Shown: piece after piece, positions 49,755 to 61,151 of the stretch | Layout: each line of letters begins with the position of its first letter | Position numbering within the stretch: position 1 is the stretch's first letter | Assembly (NCBI RefSeq): GCF_000276665.1 | Contig: NW_004955518.1 | Location: 2,707,552-2,771,551, forward strand | Source of the DNA: Chinchilla lanigera | Taxonomy: Eukaryota; Chordata; Mammalia; Rodentia; Chinchillidae | Direction of reading: 5' to 3' | DNA length: 64,000 nucleotides | Made by a program: the position numbers and the translations under genes | The notes under the pieces: generated by a model | Seen by the model: the letters and a program-made list of their open reading frames with translations, nothing else | Told to the model about the DNA's origin: nothing | Databases searched by the model: none

Positions 49755-50840
49755 TCACAGTCAAAATGTGCTCGCCAGCCCTCAGGTGGGTTTGTTGGGC
49801 ACGGCTCCAGTACATGGCTGCTCCAACATTTGACTACAGGGCCTCTTCACACTCTCATAAATTATTAAGGGTATTCAAGATCTTTTGTTTATGTAGATTA
49901 ATATCCTAGAAGGCTAAAGAAGCATTAGAAACTAAAATAAAAAATTTAAACATAAATTCATCTAAAAACACTATACATCCATTTACAGATTAATAGAGAC
50001 AACAAATTCTATTTTTAATACAAGAACATAGGTGACATTTGTTTTCTAAATCATTGAGGTTCCAAAATAAGAATTTATTGATGACAGTAATTATAGACAT
50101 GTACTAATAAAAAAAAAACTGGAAAAAATGTGAACTGAGGGTGAAACAGAAAATAAAGGATTATTTATAATAAAGACTTGGAAGAGAGCTAGGGCACGGT
50201 AGGGAAAGGACTTACAGTACCACACATGCAACCTTAGATATGGCCAACATTCAGGACAAGGTGGTGGGCATTAAATCCTGTGGCAGACATTGCTGTTTCA
50301 CACAGTATCTCATATAATTTTATAACTATTACCTCACTTAATTCTGAAAAAAAAAAATTACAGACATGACAGAGGCTATAGCAAATATGACCTGTACTTC
50401 ACAAGTCTACAGTGAAAGTATTAATTCCTAAAAAGTCACATATTTATATCCTCAGTCTATTACTTTAGAAAATTCCAGAAAATGCTAGAATAATTAGGGA
50501 CTCTTTCCATTTAGCTGTTACAGTGATGACAGTAAACATCATGTTACCTTTGGAAAACTATTGTGCATTCATGAAAGTATGAGGTTGAAAAAGGCAGTAT
50601 CTTAGAAAAGTTAGTATCTATGAAAAGTTTCAATTTCATAAACTCCAAGTCTCAGTTTTTAAATTATACTTTTAATGAAAGTATAATCTGATAAACCTTT
50701 TAAAGGCCACTTGACTTTTGATCTTAAGACTATCCCACAAAAATATTCAGACAGGCACACAAAAAGACACAGTGTATTTCACTGTGTACTGAGCACTGTT
50801 CACTAAAGTACCATTAACATTAGAGAAAAACTGGAGACAG
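49755..50840. other. Intergenic, no gene seen
   Basis: AT-rich, no gene or certain repeat recognised. Confidence 0.45.
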
Positions 50841-50847
50841 ATTTCTT

Positions 50848-51015
50848 CGTAAGTGGTGCACACATGTAACTGCAGCTACTCAGGAGGCTGAAGCAGGAGC
50901 AATCAAAGTTGGAGGCCAGCTTAGGCAACTTAGCAACACCCTGTACAAAAAATGAAAAGGGCTGGAGATGTAGCTCAATTCAAAGGTTCACTCCCCAGTA
51001 CCGAAAATACACAAA
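50848..51015 (+). mobile_element. Composite SINE: B1-like left part plus ID-like right part
   Basis: gtggtgcacacatgtaactg to caacaccctgtac is a B1 body; ggctggagatgtagctcaat to actccccagtaccg is an ID body with an internal deletion. They follow each other in the same orientation, as in dimeric B1-dID SINEs of several rodent families. Confidence 0.75.
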
Positions 51016-52480
51016 AAAGTAAAAACATGTAATACGTATGTGCATATATGCACACACGCAATACACACAAGTACACATACTTGTGATCCTCTCAAGTGGA
51101 AAAAACTGCAAAGTAAGATCTAGGATTCATATTCTACTTACTTATAAATAGATATATTTTAAGTCTAAAAATAGACTTAATGATATCTCTGGGGAAATGA
51201 TGTGAAGGGAGTAAGATAGAGAACAAATTTCACTTTGTAATCTATATATAATACTGAATTGTTCTTATCCTAGCAAACACAAAAAAATACTCTAAACTAA
51301 AAACCAAGTCATGAGACATAAATGAGACTAAATGCAATGTGTAGACCAGATTGAATCTTTGAAAAGGACATTTGTAGAAAACTGATGAAATGTAAATAAA
51401 GCCTGTCATTTAGCCTTGAAAACTAAATAAAAACAGATAATCAGAAAAGCATATAGTTGCTTAATAGCAATGTTTTGCAACCAGAAAATGATGGCATTAC
51501 CCACTAATTACCAGAGCTGGTGACTGTCAGAAATTGGAATTTGGAAATCATCACAAACCCTACAGAAATGAAATGAAGACATTATACTTTCTCCTGGATG
51601 TACAAAGACTGATGTAAGCTGATTGGCTATAGATCAGTAGGAGACATTTACCCCTTTCTTTGTAAGAAGCAGGAGGTACCACAAGCTTTCACAATTGGTG
51701 TCACACAGCACGTATGGCAACAGCTCTAAACACACTTTCCATTTGGGGGTCCAAGAACGCTCTGAACATCTATCTTCTTCATTACTACATGTATTCACAT
51801 TTGCCAATTTTCTACTTTCTCAGCTTCGAGGCAGCTATCACGGTTAGTTCCCTGTTCAACTTCCCGTAAGAAGTCTCATTTCACTACAGGTGTCCATGCC
51901 GGAGCAAGTCTGGCCCCTAAAGCAGTTGTTCCTTCCAGTTTCCCCGGTTCTCTCCCAGAGTGACTGTTCTGTCTGTTCCAGCCTGATCTGTCAGGAACAA
52001 GGGGATGAAGAGCCTAACTTTCAAAAGCTAAAAAGCTGTGGAGTTTCAAAGACAGTCACAAGAGAAGCAGCCCCAACCTGTTCATCAGTGTGGTTTCCCT
52101 CAGCTCCTCTCCACCCACAACCTGCTGGACTCCCAGCCGCAGCCAGAGAGCTCTTCAGCTCATCAGCACTTTCACATATAAATCCACAATGTGCAGCCAG
52201 TCAGCCTCTCACCCCATTTCACAACTAAAATGTCTATCATTTAATGAAAAAGAGAAAGGTGACAGTGTCAGTATGTAAAATGAATGAGTTCCACTTTTAA
52301 ATATGTCCAAAATATAGTTTTCCTGCATGACTCTTCTGACATACAAAGCAAGGTACACAATGCTACAGGATGATTTCAACTATGTGATCTTAAAAAGTTA
52401 TGAAAATTTAGTTTGCTTGGATGGTTGATGTCATCAAGCAGTTATAAATTCTTAAAGATATCGTGTGTTTAAAAAAAAAA
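51016..52480. other. Intergenic, no gene seen
   Basis: An open frame at 51890-52228 has no recognisable domain and lacks exon-like context; it is treated as noncoding. Confidence 0.45.
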
Positions 52481-52487
52481 AAAAAAG

Positions 52488-52640
52488 GCCATGCTAGCAT
52501 GGTGGTGCACACCTGTAATCCCAGCACTCAGGAGGTTGAGGCAGGAGGATTGCTAAGAGAGTTCAGGGCCAATCTGGGCTACAAACTGAGTTCAAGACCA
52601 GCCTGAACTGCATAGTGAAACCCAATCTCAAAAAGACCCC
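52488..52640 (+). mobile_element. B1-type SINE
   Basis: Forward B1 with tggtggtgcacacctgtaat, caggaggattgctaagagag and tagtgaaacccaatctc, preceded by an A run. Confidence 0.9.
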
Positions 52641-53109
52641 AAACAAGCCTTTATCTTCTAGAGATACATACTGAAATATATGAGGATAAAATCATCTCAG
52701 GCAGAGTAGGGTAGGTGGAGAGAAATGGGTAAACTGTATTGAAATGAAAGTGAGACTGACCACAGACAGATACAGTGTTGAAGGCATATGCTAGTTGAGA
52801 AGAGTGATACATTATTTTAAACACTTTTTTACATGTTTGAAATTTTGTAAAATGAAAATGTTTTTATAAAAAACCATTAAAAGGATAAAAATATTTTAAA
52901 CAAAGGTGACTGTTCTAAAAATTCAGCAATACTCGTATAACAAATGAAAAGATTCAGTTAAATCTGCACTAAATTTACCAACCTTTCTTGTACTCCAAAT
53001 CCCTTGAAATAATACATTTAAAAATAACTACAGAATCCCAAAAGAGAAGGGATACAGAAAGAACAATATCAGAATACCAATAGTTTTTTTTAACATTTAC
53101 CTTTTGCAG

Positions 53110-53175
53110 TCTTTTTTTTATTTTTGTTTTTTGAGACAGGGTCTATGTGGTTTAGACTGGCCTTGAAGTCACTTT
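53110..53175 (-). mobile_element. B1-type SINE fragment
   Basis: ttttttgagacagggtctat followed by tttagactggccttgaagtc; only the 3' part of the element is present. Confidence 0.8.
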
Positions 53176-53544
53176 AGAACAAAGAAGAGTACTGCTTATA
53201 AAAGGTACAACTTATAAACAAGCATATGATACTTTCATTTTTGAAATCAACTTGTAAAATCAACAATAAGATAAGAATATAGGTTTGAACAATTCACAAG
53301 CTAAATTTAAAAAAAAAAACTTGCATCCAAGTCAAAATACCCCCACCCCTAAAACTCAGAATTTTGCAAATACTGATCATGTATTCCCTAATGTGGAAAC
53401 TACAGAGGCTATATTCTATGTCCAATTGGAAATTTTAAACGTATTTTTAAATAATGTCTAGGTTAAACATAATGAAGTTACTCATTAGAAACAATGGCCT
53501 CCACAGCTAAAGACTCAAATATAGCCAAGGCAATACTCGGAGAA

Positions 53545-55131
53545 GCATTTTCAGTTTTGAATACATTTATTAGAAAACAAGAAATATTGGGAATAAGTTG
53601 TTTATATAATACACAATAAAGCACCTTAAAGCCCATTCCTGATGTGATGGGCCGTGAAAGTAGTCCAGGAATCTGTGGATGTGTTTGTAAACGTTAAGCC
53701 TGTGGGATGTGCATAACTTGTGATAAAACTACGCATTGCACCATATTAGACTCACAGCAGCATGAGTTACTTCATCCTGATGAGATGTATTGGTTTGGGC
53801 ATCACTTCACTGCATATATATAAAAACTGAACTGAGTTCCTCAAAATCAGGGAAGGCCTTATATTTTTACACCTTTAATACAGGTACAATAGAGGCACAG
53901 AAGTAAGCTCTCAGCAGTATTATATAAACTATTTTAATTCATGTACCGAGCAGATGATTTCCAAAATTTGGGGCTCACTGGAGCAGACTGAAACAGAGTA
54001 AAAATGTTATTAAAGATGGTTACAAGGTTGGCAAACAATGACTAAACACATATCTTAATCCCAGGTCTGTGACATTACTATTGCTACATGCCAGGCATTC
54101 CAGGATTCTAGAGAAAAACCATACCAATGTAAAGAAAGATCTAAGGTCAGCTCTCCTACCTTTTCTTGCTGGCAAGATTAATGAACTTCAGTAATCACAA
54201 TGTCATATAAAACTAATTCTTCAACTAAAACAACAGTCTGGTTTTAAAAAACCTAGCCCCTTTTAGCTATATGTCAAAAAGGCAGAGCTATAGCTATAGG
54301 TAGTAAAATACTACAACACAAGATCAACTTGCCTAGTATTAGAGGAGACAAAAAACCCTCAGCAGCTTTCATTTATTTAAAAAAAATTACAGGGTTCAAT
54401 TACCTCATAAGACAAATTTTAACTAAACCTTAAAAACAGATAATTACCCACATTATTTCACAAACTACTTTTTGCTATAAGAAATGAGTTGAATCTCATT
54501 AAGTATACTACTTTAGCTTTCCACAGAAAAACAAAGATACGATTCTGAACTGTATTTTCAAAAAGCACCCCAATTAAATCTAAACATACAGAGAGGACAT
54601 ATCTATATTAATATTTCAAACATTCAATGACTGAACTATGTAAGTAGGGCTAGTATAAAGAAGAAAACTTTAAATTTCAATAATTCTGGGCATGTTAATT
54701 TGATCCAGTTCACTTAAAAAAGGAGTAGATCTTCCTCCTCTGTGTTGAAAAAAACTGTATTTCTCTGCATTTTGTTTAGCTTTAAAAACTGTTTTCTTTA
54801 TTACTAAGCCAGTATTTTCAATTCTCAACTGGTACAACAATCTTCCTTACCTGAGAGCAATGTGCAAAAATGAATACAAAAACTCTCCCACCAAATACTA
54901 TATACAATCCCAGTGACACAGACATAGTCTTTTTATAAAAAGCCATGTATTTATTTGCACAGAATCAAAGAAAAGACTTGAAAATCCAACATAATTATTT
55001 TATGAGGCTTACAATTTAATTATTACTCCAATTTTGGGAAAAAAAAAAAAAAAACAAACAGTTTCTGGCTTTCCTCCACTAAGTACGTACTGTCTTGCAA
55101 TGTTTCACTTATGTGCTGAAATTGATGGCAA
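53545..55131 (-). other. NUFIP1: NUFIP1 3' UTR (extent inferred)
   Basis: On the minus strand the sequence after the NUFIP1 stop codon is AT-rich and free of young SINEs down to about 53180. Candidate AATAAA signals (seen as tttatt on the given strand) lie at 54950-54955, 54797-54802, 54372-54377 and 53566-53571. The far limit here assumes use of the last one, with cleavage about 20 bases beyond it. Which site is used cannot be told from sequence alone. Confidence 0.5.
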
Positions 55132-55248
55132 TTATACATCCTTTGTTTTCGAAGAATTTGTGTCCAGTCCAAAAAAGTCTTTTCTGATGATGTACCTAAC
55201 ACATTGCAAAATCACATTTCTTTCATGTCGAATGTCCGGAGCTAGGAG
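55132..55248 (-). CDS. NUFIP1: NUFIP1 terminal coding exon
   Basis: NUFIP1 is a nuclear protein that acts as an assembly factor for box C/D snoRNPs, bridging SNU13 with the R2TP/HSP90 machinery; it has also been described as a ribosome autophagy receptor. This exon encodes the last 38 residues, starting LLAPDIRHERNVILQ and ending in KTKDV, then TAA at 55132-55134. The acceptor AG is at 55249-55250 after a T run, and the exon joins the previous one in phase 0. The segment corresponds to the C-terminal region reported to bind the zinc-HIT protein ZNHIT3 (human residues about 462-495). The reading frame is intact and agrees closely with the human C-terminus as I recall it. The intron before it is about 1.6 kb and holds an ID and a B1 SINE. 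Confidence 0.95.
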   Translation of the reverse strand, partial: LLAPDIRHERNVILQCVRYIIRKDFFGLDTNSSKTKDV

Positions 55249-55525
55249 CTAAAAAAACGATTTTAGAAAAGATTAGCTGGTTAAAAAAAATAACTAGGAA
55301 ACACAATCTAAAATATTAAGTGTCTTCTCATATAAAGAACAAAGAATAATAAGAAATGAGCTATATACTTTTTCTTTCACTAAAAAATAATTAAAGAACA
55401 TTTTTCTTTCCTTTAAACTTATAACAACACTCTCTAGCTTTTAAAACAGCACAGAAATTCGTATTTAGAGTCCTGTTAGGAGTATCTTGCAAAGAACAAG
55501 AAAACGTTTAAAAGTCTTCAATTCT

Positions 55526-55622
55526 TTTCTTTTTTGTTTTTTTTTTCTGGTACCGGGAATTGAACTCATGACCTTGCGCTTGCCAGGCAGGCGCTGTGCC
55601 GCTGAGCTAAATCCCCAGCCCC
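55526..55622 (-). mobile_element. ID-type SINE in a NUFIP1 intron
   Basis: Reversed ID: ctggtaccgggaattgaact and ctgagctaaatccccagccc. A perfect 16-bp target duplication, aaaagtcttcaattct, lies at 55510-55525 and 55623-55638. Confidence 0.97.
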
Positions 55623-55704
55623 AAAAGTCTTCAATTCTGTAATTTAAAAATCATGTCAAAAAAATAAAAATAAAAATAAAAATCATGTCAAAGATGATTC
55701 CGTA

Positions 55705-55832
55705 GACAGGTGTACTGGCTCACACCTAAGTTTCAGCTACTGAAGCAAGAGGGTTACTTGAGCCCTGAATTCAAGACCAGCCTGAGCAATATAGCAAGAC
55801 CCTGTCTCTCAAAAAAAAATTAAAAAGATAAT
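55705..55832 (+). mobile_element. B1/Alu-like SINE in a NUFIP1 intron
   Basis: caggtgtactggctcacacc, aattcaagaccagcctgagc and caagaccctgtctctc, followed by an A-rich tail; diverged. Confidence 0.82.
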
Positions 55833-56150
55833 AATAATAAAATCCCAAATCTATACATGGTGTAGAAAGTGGTTAGTAGCTATAAGAAATACAGAAACAC
55901 TGAAAGCAGATTTTTAAATAAATTTCAACATTCCTTGACTTTCGCAACTTGCCACTATTGTGCTTATTTTACTGAAAGCTAAAATCCCTCATATTTAGGA
56001 TAGTACATAACAAAGGAAAGCTATGATATTTGCCAAGATGGAATTTAGTTTTCTTTTTTTTCTGACATGATTAGTATAGCTCAGAAACATCAACTTCAAT
56101 AGAAAGTGAATTTATCATGAATAAGATAAACATTTCAAAAATGCAATTTA

Positions 56151-56176
56151 CTATATATATATATATATATATATAG
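56151..56176. repeat. (TA)n microsatellite
   Basis: An uninterrupted TA run inside the last NUFIP1 intron. Confidence 0.95.
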
Positions 56177-56844
56177 CAGTGATATTTACAAGATAACACG
56201 TATATTTCAGTTAAGTATCTTAAGAAGCAACTCCATGTGTAACATCTCATACTATAGCAAGAGAATAGTTTAACTACAGCATAAGCATTTATCTAGATAA
56301 GTAAAAAACAGACTTTTCACAGAATGTCAAGTTTTTACAACTCCATTAAAATGCAGAATTTTTTATTACTCTTAGACATGAAAATAATCTTTGAATAGCT
56401 CTATATCCATTTCTTAGAAATAACACATTGCTTCCTCTTCACTGCTTGAAGATAACAGATTTTGAGTATACAATGCTGCTAAGAAAACAATGCACAAAAT
56501 ATAAATACACATAGAGATACAGAAAGACAGAAAAAGTAAAGACAGTCCCCAAGCATAGGACATCAGAACTGTTAGAAAACTCTAGATATTTTCTTTTCAT
56601 CATTTTCTGGTTTTCAATAGACATTTGTATTTTTTTTAAATATTAAGAAGTTTTGAAAAGTACAATTATTTCACACTACTGAACACCAGCTGTAAGCCAA
56701 ATGCAGCTTTAGAATTAAGAGATACAGACTGGTCTTCAAGAACCATACGATTTTGGTAACTTAAAAACAGACCAACAAAACCCCAGCAGCACCACCTTTA
56801 TGATATAAAAATGCAAACAAGACAGCAAGGGAAAAATCATTTAC

Positions 56845-57095
56845 CATTTCCAGAAGATAAGGATGATGTGTTCGTGGCTCAAATAATGTTTGATAGCTGT
56901 GAAAATCTTTTTTCCTCTTAGGGTTTGTCTTTTTAAAACCTTTTTGTTGGTTTTCACACTTCGCTCTTGAGAAATTTCTAACAGCTGCTTTAACATCTTG
57001 TCTTGGACTCTTAGGAGCAGTGCTATTTATCTGGTTTTCTGCCAGAACAACCTGGTTTTCTGCCAGAATGTCTGCTTCAGTCTTGATGGGAGTTT
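56845..57095 (-). CDS. NUFIP1: NUFIP1 penultimate coding exon
   Basis: A 251-base exon that adds 83 residues after completing a split Glu codon. It starts TPIKTEADILAENQ and ends HHPYLLEM. The acceptor AG is at 57096-57097 and the donor GTAAAT at 56839-56844. The middle is lysine-rich (KTNPKRKKDF), a possible nuclear localisation stretch. The end, TLFEPRTHHPYLLEM, is the conserved lead-in to the ZNHIT3-binding tail in the next exon. Residues LAENQ occur twice, seven residues apart, because of a 21-bp tandem duplication at 57031-57072; as I recall, the human protein has one copy. The frame stays open, so the duplication should be tolerated. Phases on both sides match the neighbouring exons. 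Confidence 0.95.
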
Positions 57096-57708
57096 CTAAG
57101 TGTAATAAAAAACAAACAAAAATACACACAAAAAAACTTTGAGAAATAACAGAAAGAGCCATAATAATCCTCACAACCATAATACTGGCTACTTAGTAAT
57201 TTAGAACTATAACCAATTTTGCAATTCTAGTATTTTTCAAATTAGGAGATTGTGCATTCCAATACTTTTGAACTTGGGTATTACAACTTCCAAGAATTGA
57301 GACTACCACAAAGAGCTTCAGAAAGTGATTCCAGGGAAGGAAATAATACCAGATGGGACTTGGAGTAACACAAAGGAATGATAGATGAGAGAAACAGTAC
57401 ACATGTGGATAAACACAAAACATGTTTTTCTATTATTTAAAAAGAATTTAAAGATAATTGACTATTTAAAGCAAAAAAATATTAACAGTGAGGTGGGGTT
57501 TATAACATCTGTAGAAATTAGAAATAAAATCTAGGTAATAGCAAAAACCTGCTGAAAAATTCTTTAATTACAGTATATGTGAAGTAAATACTACAATTTG
57601 AAAGTATGCTGCAATGAATTAAAGTTCCATACTACAAATCCTAGATGAAACAAAACAAAGTGGGATAGCTTACAAATTTATATTTGCACTGCCTTAAAAA
57701 ACAAATTA

Positions 57709-57808
57709 GGGGCTAGGGATATAGCTCAGCGGCACAAGCGCCTGCCTGGCAAGTGTAAGGTCCTGAGTTCAATTCCTGGTACCAAACAAAAAACAAAAAA
57801 CAAAAAAA
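57709..57808 (+). mobile_element. ID-type SINE in a NUFIP1 intron
   Basis: ggggctagggatatagctca and gagttcaattcctggtacc, then a tail of A-rich CA-interrupted units. The flanks share a short imperfect duplication (aaattag / ctaatta type). Confidence 0.92.
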
Positions 57809-57811
57809 CAC

Positions 57812-57960
57812 TAATTAACCCCAAAGAAGGCAAAATGAAACAAAAATAGATGAGACAAATAAAAATCAACCATATCAATAAATAATTATATGTAAATGGC
57901 CTAAACACCTCACTTAAAAGGCAGAGATGCTGAGGGAAAAAGAGCAAGATCTGATAATAA
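57812..57960 (+). mobile_element. L1 ORF2 scrap (probable)
   Basis: tgtaaatggcctaaacacct followed by cacttaaaaggcagagatgc resembles the stretch after the endonuclease domain of L1 ORF2. Too short and decayed for certainty. Confidence 0.5.
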
Positions 57961-58049
57961 GAAACTGAATTAAAACACGAGCAGTCCTTGCCTTACACAG
58001 TCTGAACTGAGATTAAATCTCAGTTGTCAGAAGACACCACACACACTGA

Positions 58050-58600
58050 TGGCTGGTAGCCAGGTAGCTTCAGGAAGGGGAAAGGGGGCTGTTCACTGAC
58101 AAGATCAAGCCAAGATTATAGGGCTGGAACTTTCAGTCTTCCTCACCCTCACCGATTCCAGGAAGGAGAGAGAGGGACTGAAGGTTAAGTTGATCATCAA
58201 TGGCTAATGGTTAATCAATCATGCCTATGTAATAGAGCTACCATAAAAACCCAAAGGACACAAGCATCACACATGTAGAGGGTGGAGGGACCAGGCAGGT
58301 TATGGAAGTTCTGTACCCCTTTCCCTACACTTTGCCCTGCTGGGAATATAGCTCAATGGCACAGCACCTGCCTGGTAAGTACAAGGTCATGAGTTCGATT
58401 CCCAGTACAAAAAAAAAAAAGAAAAGAAAAGAAAAAGCTTTCTATCCAGCACTTTGCCCTATCAGTCTCTTCACCTAGTGTTCACTGGTATTACTTGTAA
58501 TATGCTTTATAATAAACAAATAAATGTAAGCAATTGCTGCTCTGAGTTCTATGAGCTGCTTTAGCAAATCAATCAGATACAAGGAGGAAGGCAGTTGGAA
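58050..58600 (+). mobile_element. ERVL-type (MLT2-like) LTR, interrupted by an ID SINE
   Basis: Motifs in LTR order: ggctggaactttcagtcttc, aatcaatcatgcctatgtaa, accataaaaacccaaaggac, AATAAA at 58511-58516, and ctgagttctatgagctgctt near the 3' end. An ID element (58339-58436) splits it. Antisense to NUFIP1 and non-coding. Confidence 0.75.
58339..58436 (+). mobile_element. ID-type SINE inside the ERVL LTR
   Basis: gctgggaatatagctcaatg and tgagttcgattcccagtac with an A/G-rich tail. The sequences cactttgccct before (58328-58338) and after (58450-58460) are the likely, imperfectly placed, target duplication. Confidence 0.9.
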
Positions 58601-60876
58601 CCCTGCCAGCTAAGCATCACATATTAATGTAGTATTCATCAATTCAATACAGTTTAAACACTGCCATTCAGTTCTTTCAAACAAATTATTTTTCAGTTTG
58701 TAGCCTTCGAATTAGTTTTCAGTTTGAGGTTCCATCAAAGCTGAACCACTGTTTTAGGAAGCTACAAGACCCAGGACAGACAGCAAACCAACCCATTTGG
58801 AAATACTTCTCACTAAAATTTTCTTCCTTATTCATGTATTAAAGATTCTGACAGCCATAGACATGAATATAATCTTTCCTTTGCTTCAGTAATGAGGGAC
58901 CCTTTCTCCTTATTTATCCCATCCTAGAGGCCAGAATCAATACTTAAAAGCCAGTGATTTGCCACTGACTAGGTGGCTTAATAAAGCTGAACTCAAACTA
59001 TATACAACAATGCTTCAGAATTATTAGAAATTAATTACCAAAGCTTAAAAATTACTACTAAGTAATAGTAAGAATTAATAAGTAATCATTAAGTTCTGGG
59101 TAATAATTTTAAGACTATATAAGCTTTAATTTTTAAGATCTAGGGACTACAAAGCAAGGGCTTTCTGCTTAAAGCTGAGAATTTTAAATAATTAGTCAAA
59201 ATGAATTCACACAAAATCAAATACATATTTTATTAGATAATATCCTCTGTTATCTACAAAGGAGAAGGTTATACACCAGTATTCAGGAAAACAGTAAATG
59301 CCACCCCAAAAAGGACTACAGGGAAAGCAGTACAGTTAGCTCTTCAGATAAAATTTCAAGTCCCCTAACCTAGATTTTAACCACCTCTGCCACATACTAG
59401 CATGGCAAACTTAGGCTCTCTAAGCTTAAGCTTCTATTAAATGAAGGCATGACCTCAAAAATCTGTCCTGTTTTCCTTTCCTCCTTTGAATTTTAAATAT
59501 GGTGGCGATCTCAAAATGAAGACAGGAATATAAAAAGTATAAATGTTTCACTAGAAGAGAAGAAAGTCTTAGTTCAACTTGTTTTTATGGGATCCAGTAA
59601 TCTGCTGATGGTTTTCTTTTTATCATTTGTTATAAATATAGCTGATAGGTAGGAAATGTAATATGTGTTGAAAGAGTAACTCCTTCCTATCAGTATATGA
59701 GAAACAAGAGTAAGAAATAAATACTGTTTTTCTTAAAATTAAAAAAAAAAAAAACAAGGCAACCATCTGTTAAGAAATACTCTGAGAAAGTCAAAGTAGC
59801 TTATATTTCAAAATTCAAATAGCTTTCAACAAGCTACTAGAATAAGCCACAGCCCATTAAAACCAAGAAAACTCTAGATATAAACTTCATATTACATATT
59901 AAAGCCCCAGTTAACATCCTCTGACTACACAAATGCTGATTACTTCTAGCCTAAGTCAACATTAAAGTATTGCCTCCATCTAATTACATTCAAATCTTCT
60001 CTTCATTCCATATAAATATTTTCAGATACTGTAGTCTTATTCTTAGTACAGCTCCTACTTGGATTATCATTCTCCTGATACACATAAACAGGAATTTTCT
60101 TATGGCTGGTAAAACCTAAACAAAATTACCATGCGGATCCAGGCTTCCATAACCACAGGACACAGGTTTATTCATGAAGTATACGCTAGATTATTGATAT
60201 GAGTCTTATGTTAAAATTTGTCATATGCATCAGATCAGTAGCCTATGTAATAGCTCTGACAGGTGGCCCTAAACTCCACAATAAGGTCCTACGGGTTATC
60301 ATCTGTGCCACCATCTTTAAAGGTAAGACATGCATCCTGACCATTTCTGACTTCTGAGGAAGATTCTTGAAGATTTCTTTCTTCCAACCTCTAAAACATA
60401 AAGGGTAAAGCAACCACAAGTACAGAGTTACTGTATCTTCCAAATGAGATAATTTATGTAAATGTGCTCCATAAAGAACAATTTTATATGTGTTTAAAAA
60501 ATTTATCATTCGTTTTGTCATAAAGCATCTCTCTTCACTCAGTAACAGTGTTATAAATACGTTATAATAAAGGTTCTTAAGAGCAGAGAATAAATTAAAT
60601 GTGTTTTTGCTATTTTTTTTAGAATTTTCTTTCATTCCGTAAGTACGCATTTTCTCTCCTCCTTTCTGTTCTTTAATTGTATTATTTTTGCCTTTTGCTC
60701 CCAGAGGAGCATACGTATTTCTCTATTATTCCAGCTTTCCTTGATCCCATGCTCACTTCACCTCTGAATCAAATGAAAAAGGAATTTGAAGCTCAAATAA
60801 AGAACATGCATCCTGGATGACATTAGTATACAATATACACTAAAGGCTAAAGCAACCAACAGAAGCCATGACTTAC

Positions 60877-60993
60877 CTTCTGGCTCACTCTCTGATCCCG
60901 AAAGACTGCCATAGCTGCTCATTAGTGAACACAAGGCAGGGGTCACTTCCTTAGGTATGACGGACTGTTGCGATTTCTCTTCCTTATCAGACT
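60877..60993 (-). CDS. NUFIP1: NUFIP1 antepenultimate coding exon
   Basis: A 117-base exon: two bases finish a split codon, 38 codons follow, and one base starts the Glu codon completed in the next exon. It encodes SDKEEKSQQSV, then a conserved core with CSLMSSYGSLSGSESEPE, a serine/glutamate-rich acidic stretch of the central NUFIP1 region. The acceptor AG is at 60994-60995 after a T-rich tract; the donor is a consensus GTAAGT at 60871-60876. Exons encoding the N-terminal part, the C2H2 zinc finger and the SNU13-binding (PEP) region must lie to the right of the window, since none is visible up to 64000. Confidence 0.94.
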
Positions 60994-61054
60994 CTAAAAT
61001 AGAAGAAAGAACAGATTCAAACAGTATACCTCAAAATATCTACCACCAGAATTT

Positions 61055-61151
61055 CATTTTATTTTATTTTTCTTTCCAGTACCGGGAACCGAACTCACAA
61101 CCTTGCACTTGTCAGGCAGGCACTGTGCCGCTGAGCTAAATCCCCAGCCCC
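61055..61151 (-). mobile_element. ID-type SINE in a NUFIP1 intron
   Basis: Reversed ID: cagtaccgggaaccgaactc and ctgagctaaatccccagccc. A perfect 15-bp target duplication, ctaccaccagaattt, lies at 61040-61054 and 61152-61166. Confidence 0.97.

Larger units (their letters stand above)
57096..60876 (-). other. NUFIP1: NUFIP1 intron (about 3.8 kb) with inserted repeats
   Basis: Bounded by GTAAGT (60871-60876) and TTAG (57096-57099). It holds an ID SINE at 57709-57808, an L1 scrap at 57812-57960, an ERVL-type LTR at 58050-58600 carrying another ID element, and otherwise AT-rich sequence. I found no additional exon inside it. Confidence 0.85.

Noticed and set aside
55034..55252. 72-residue plus-strand frame
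   Set aside because: It is the antisense shadow of the NUFIP1 terminal exon, which has correct splice sites and a recognisable sequence on the minus strand.
60243..60650. 135-residue minus-strand frame upstream of the NUFIP1 exon pair
   Set aside because: It lies inside the intron, and the exons on either side already join in phase; no similarity to NUFIP1.
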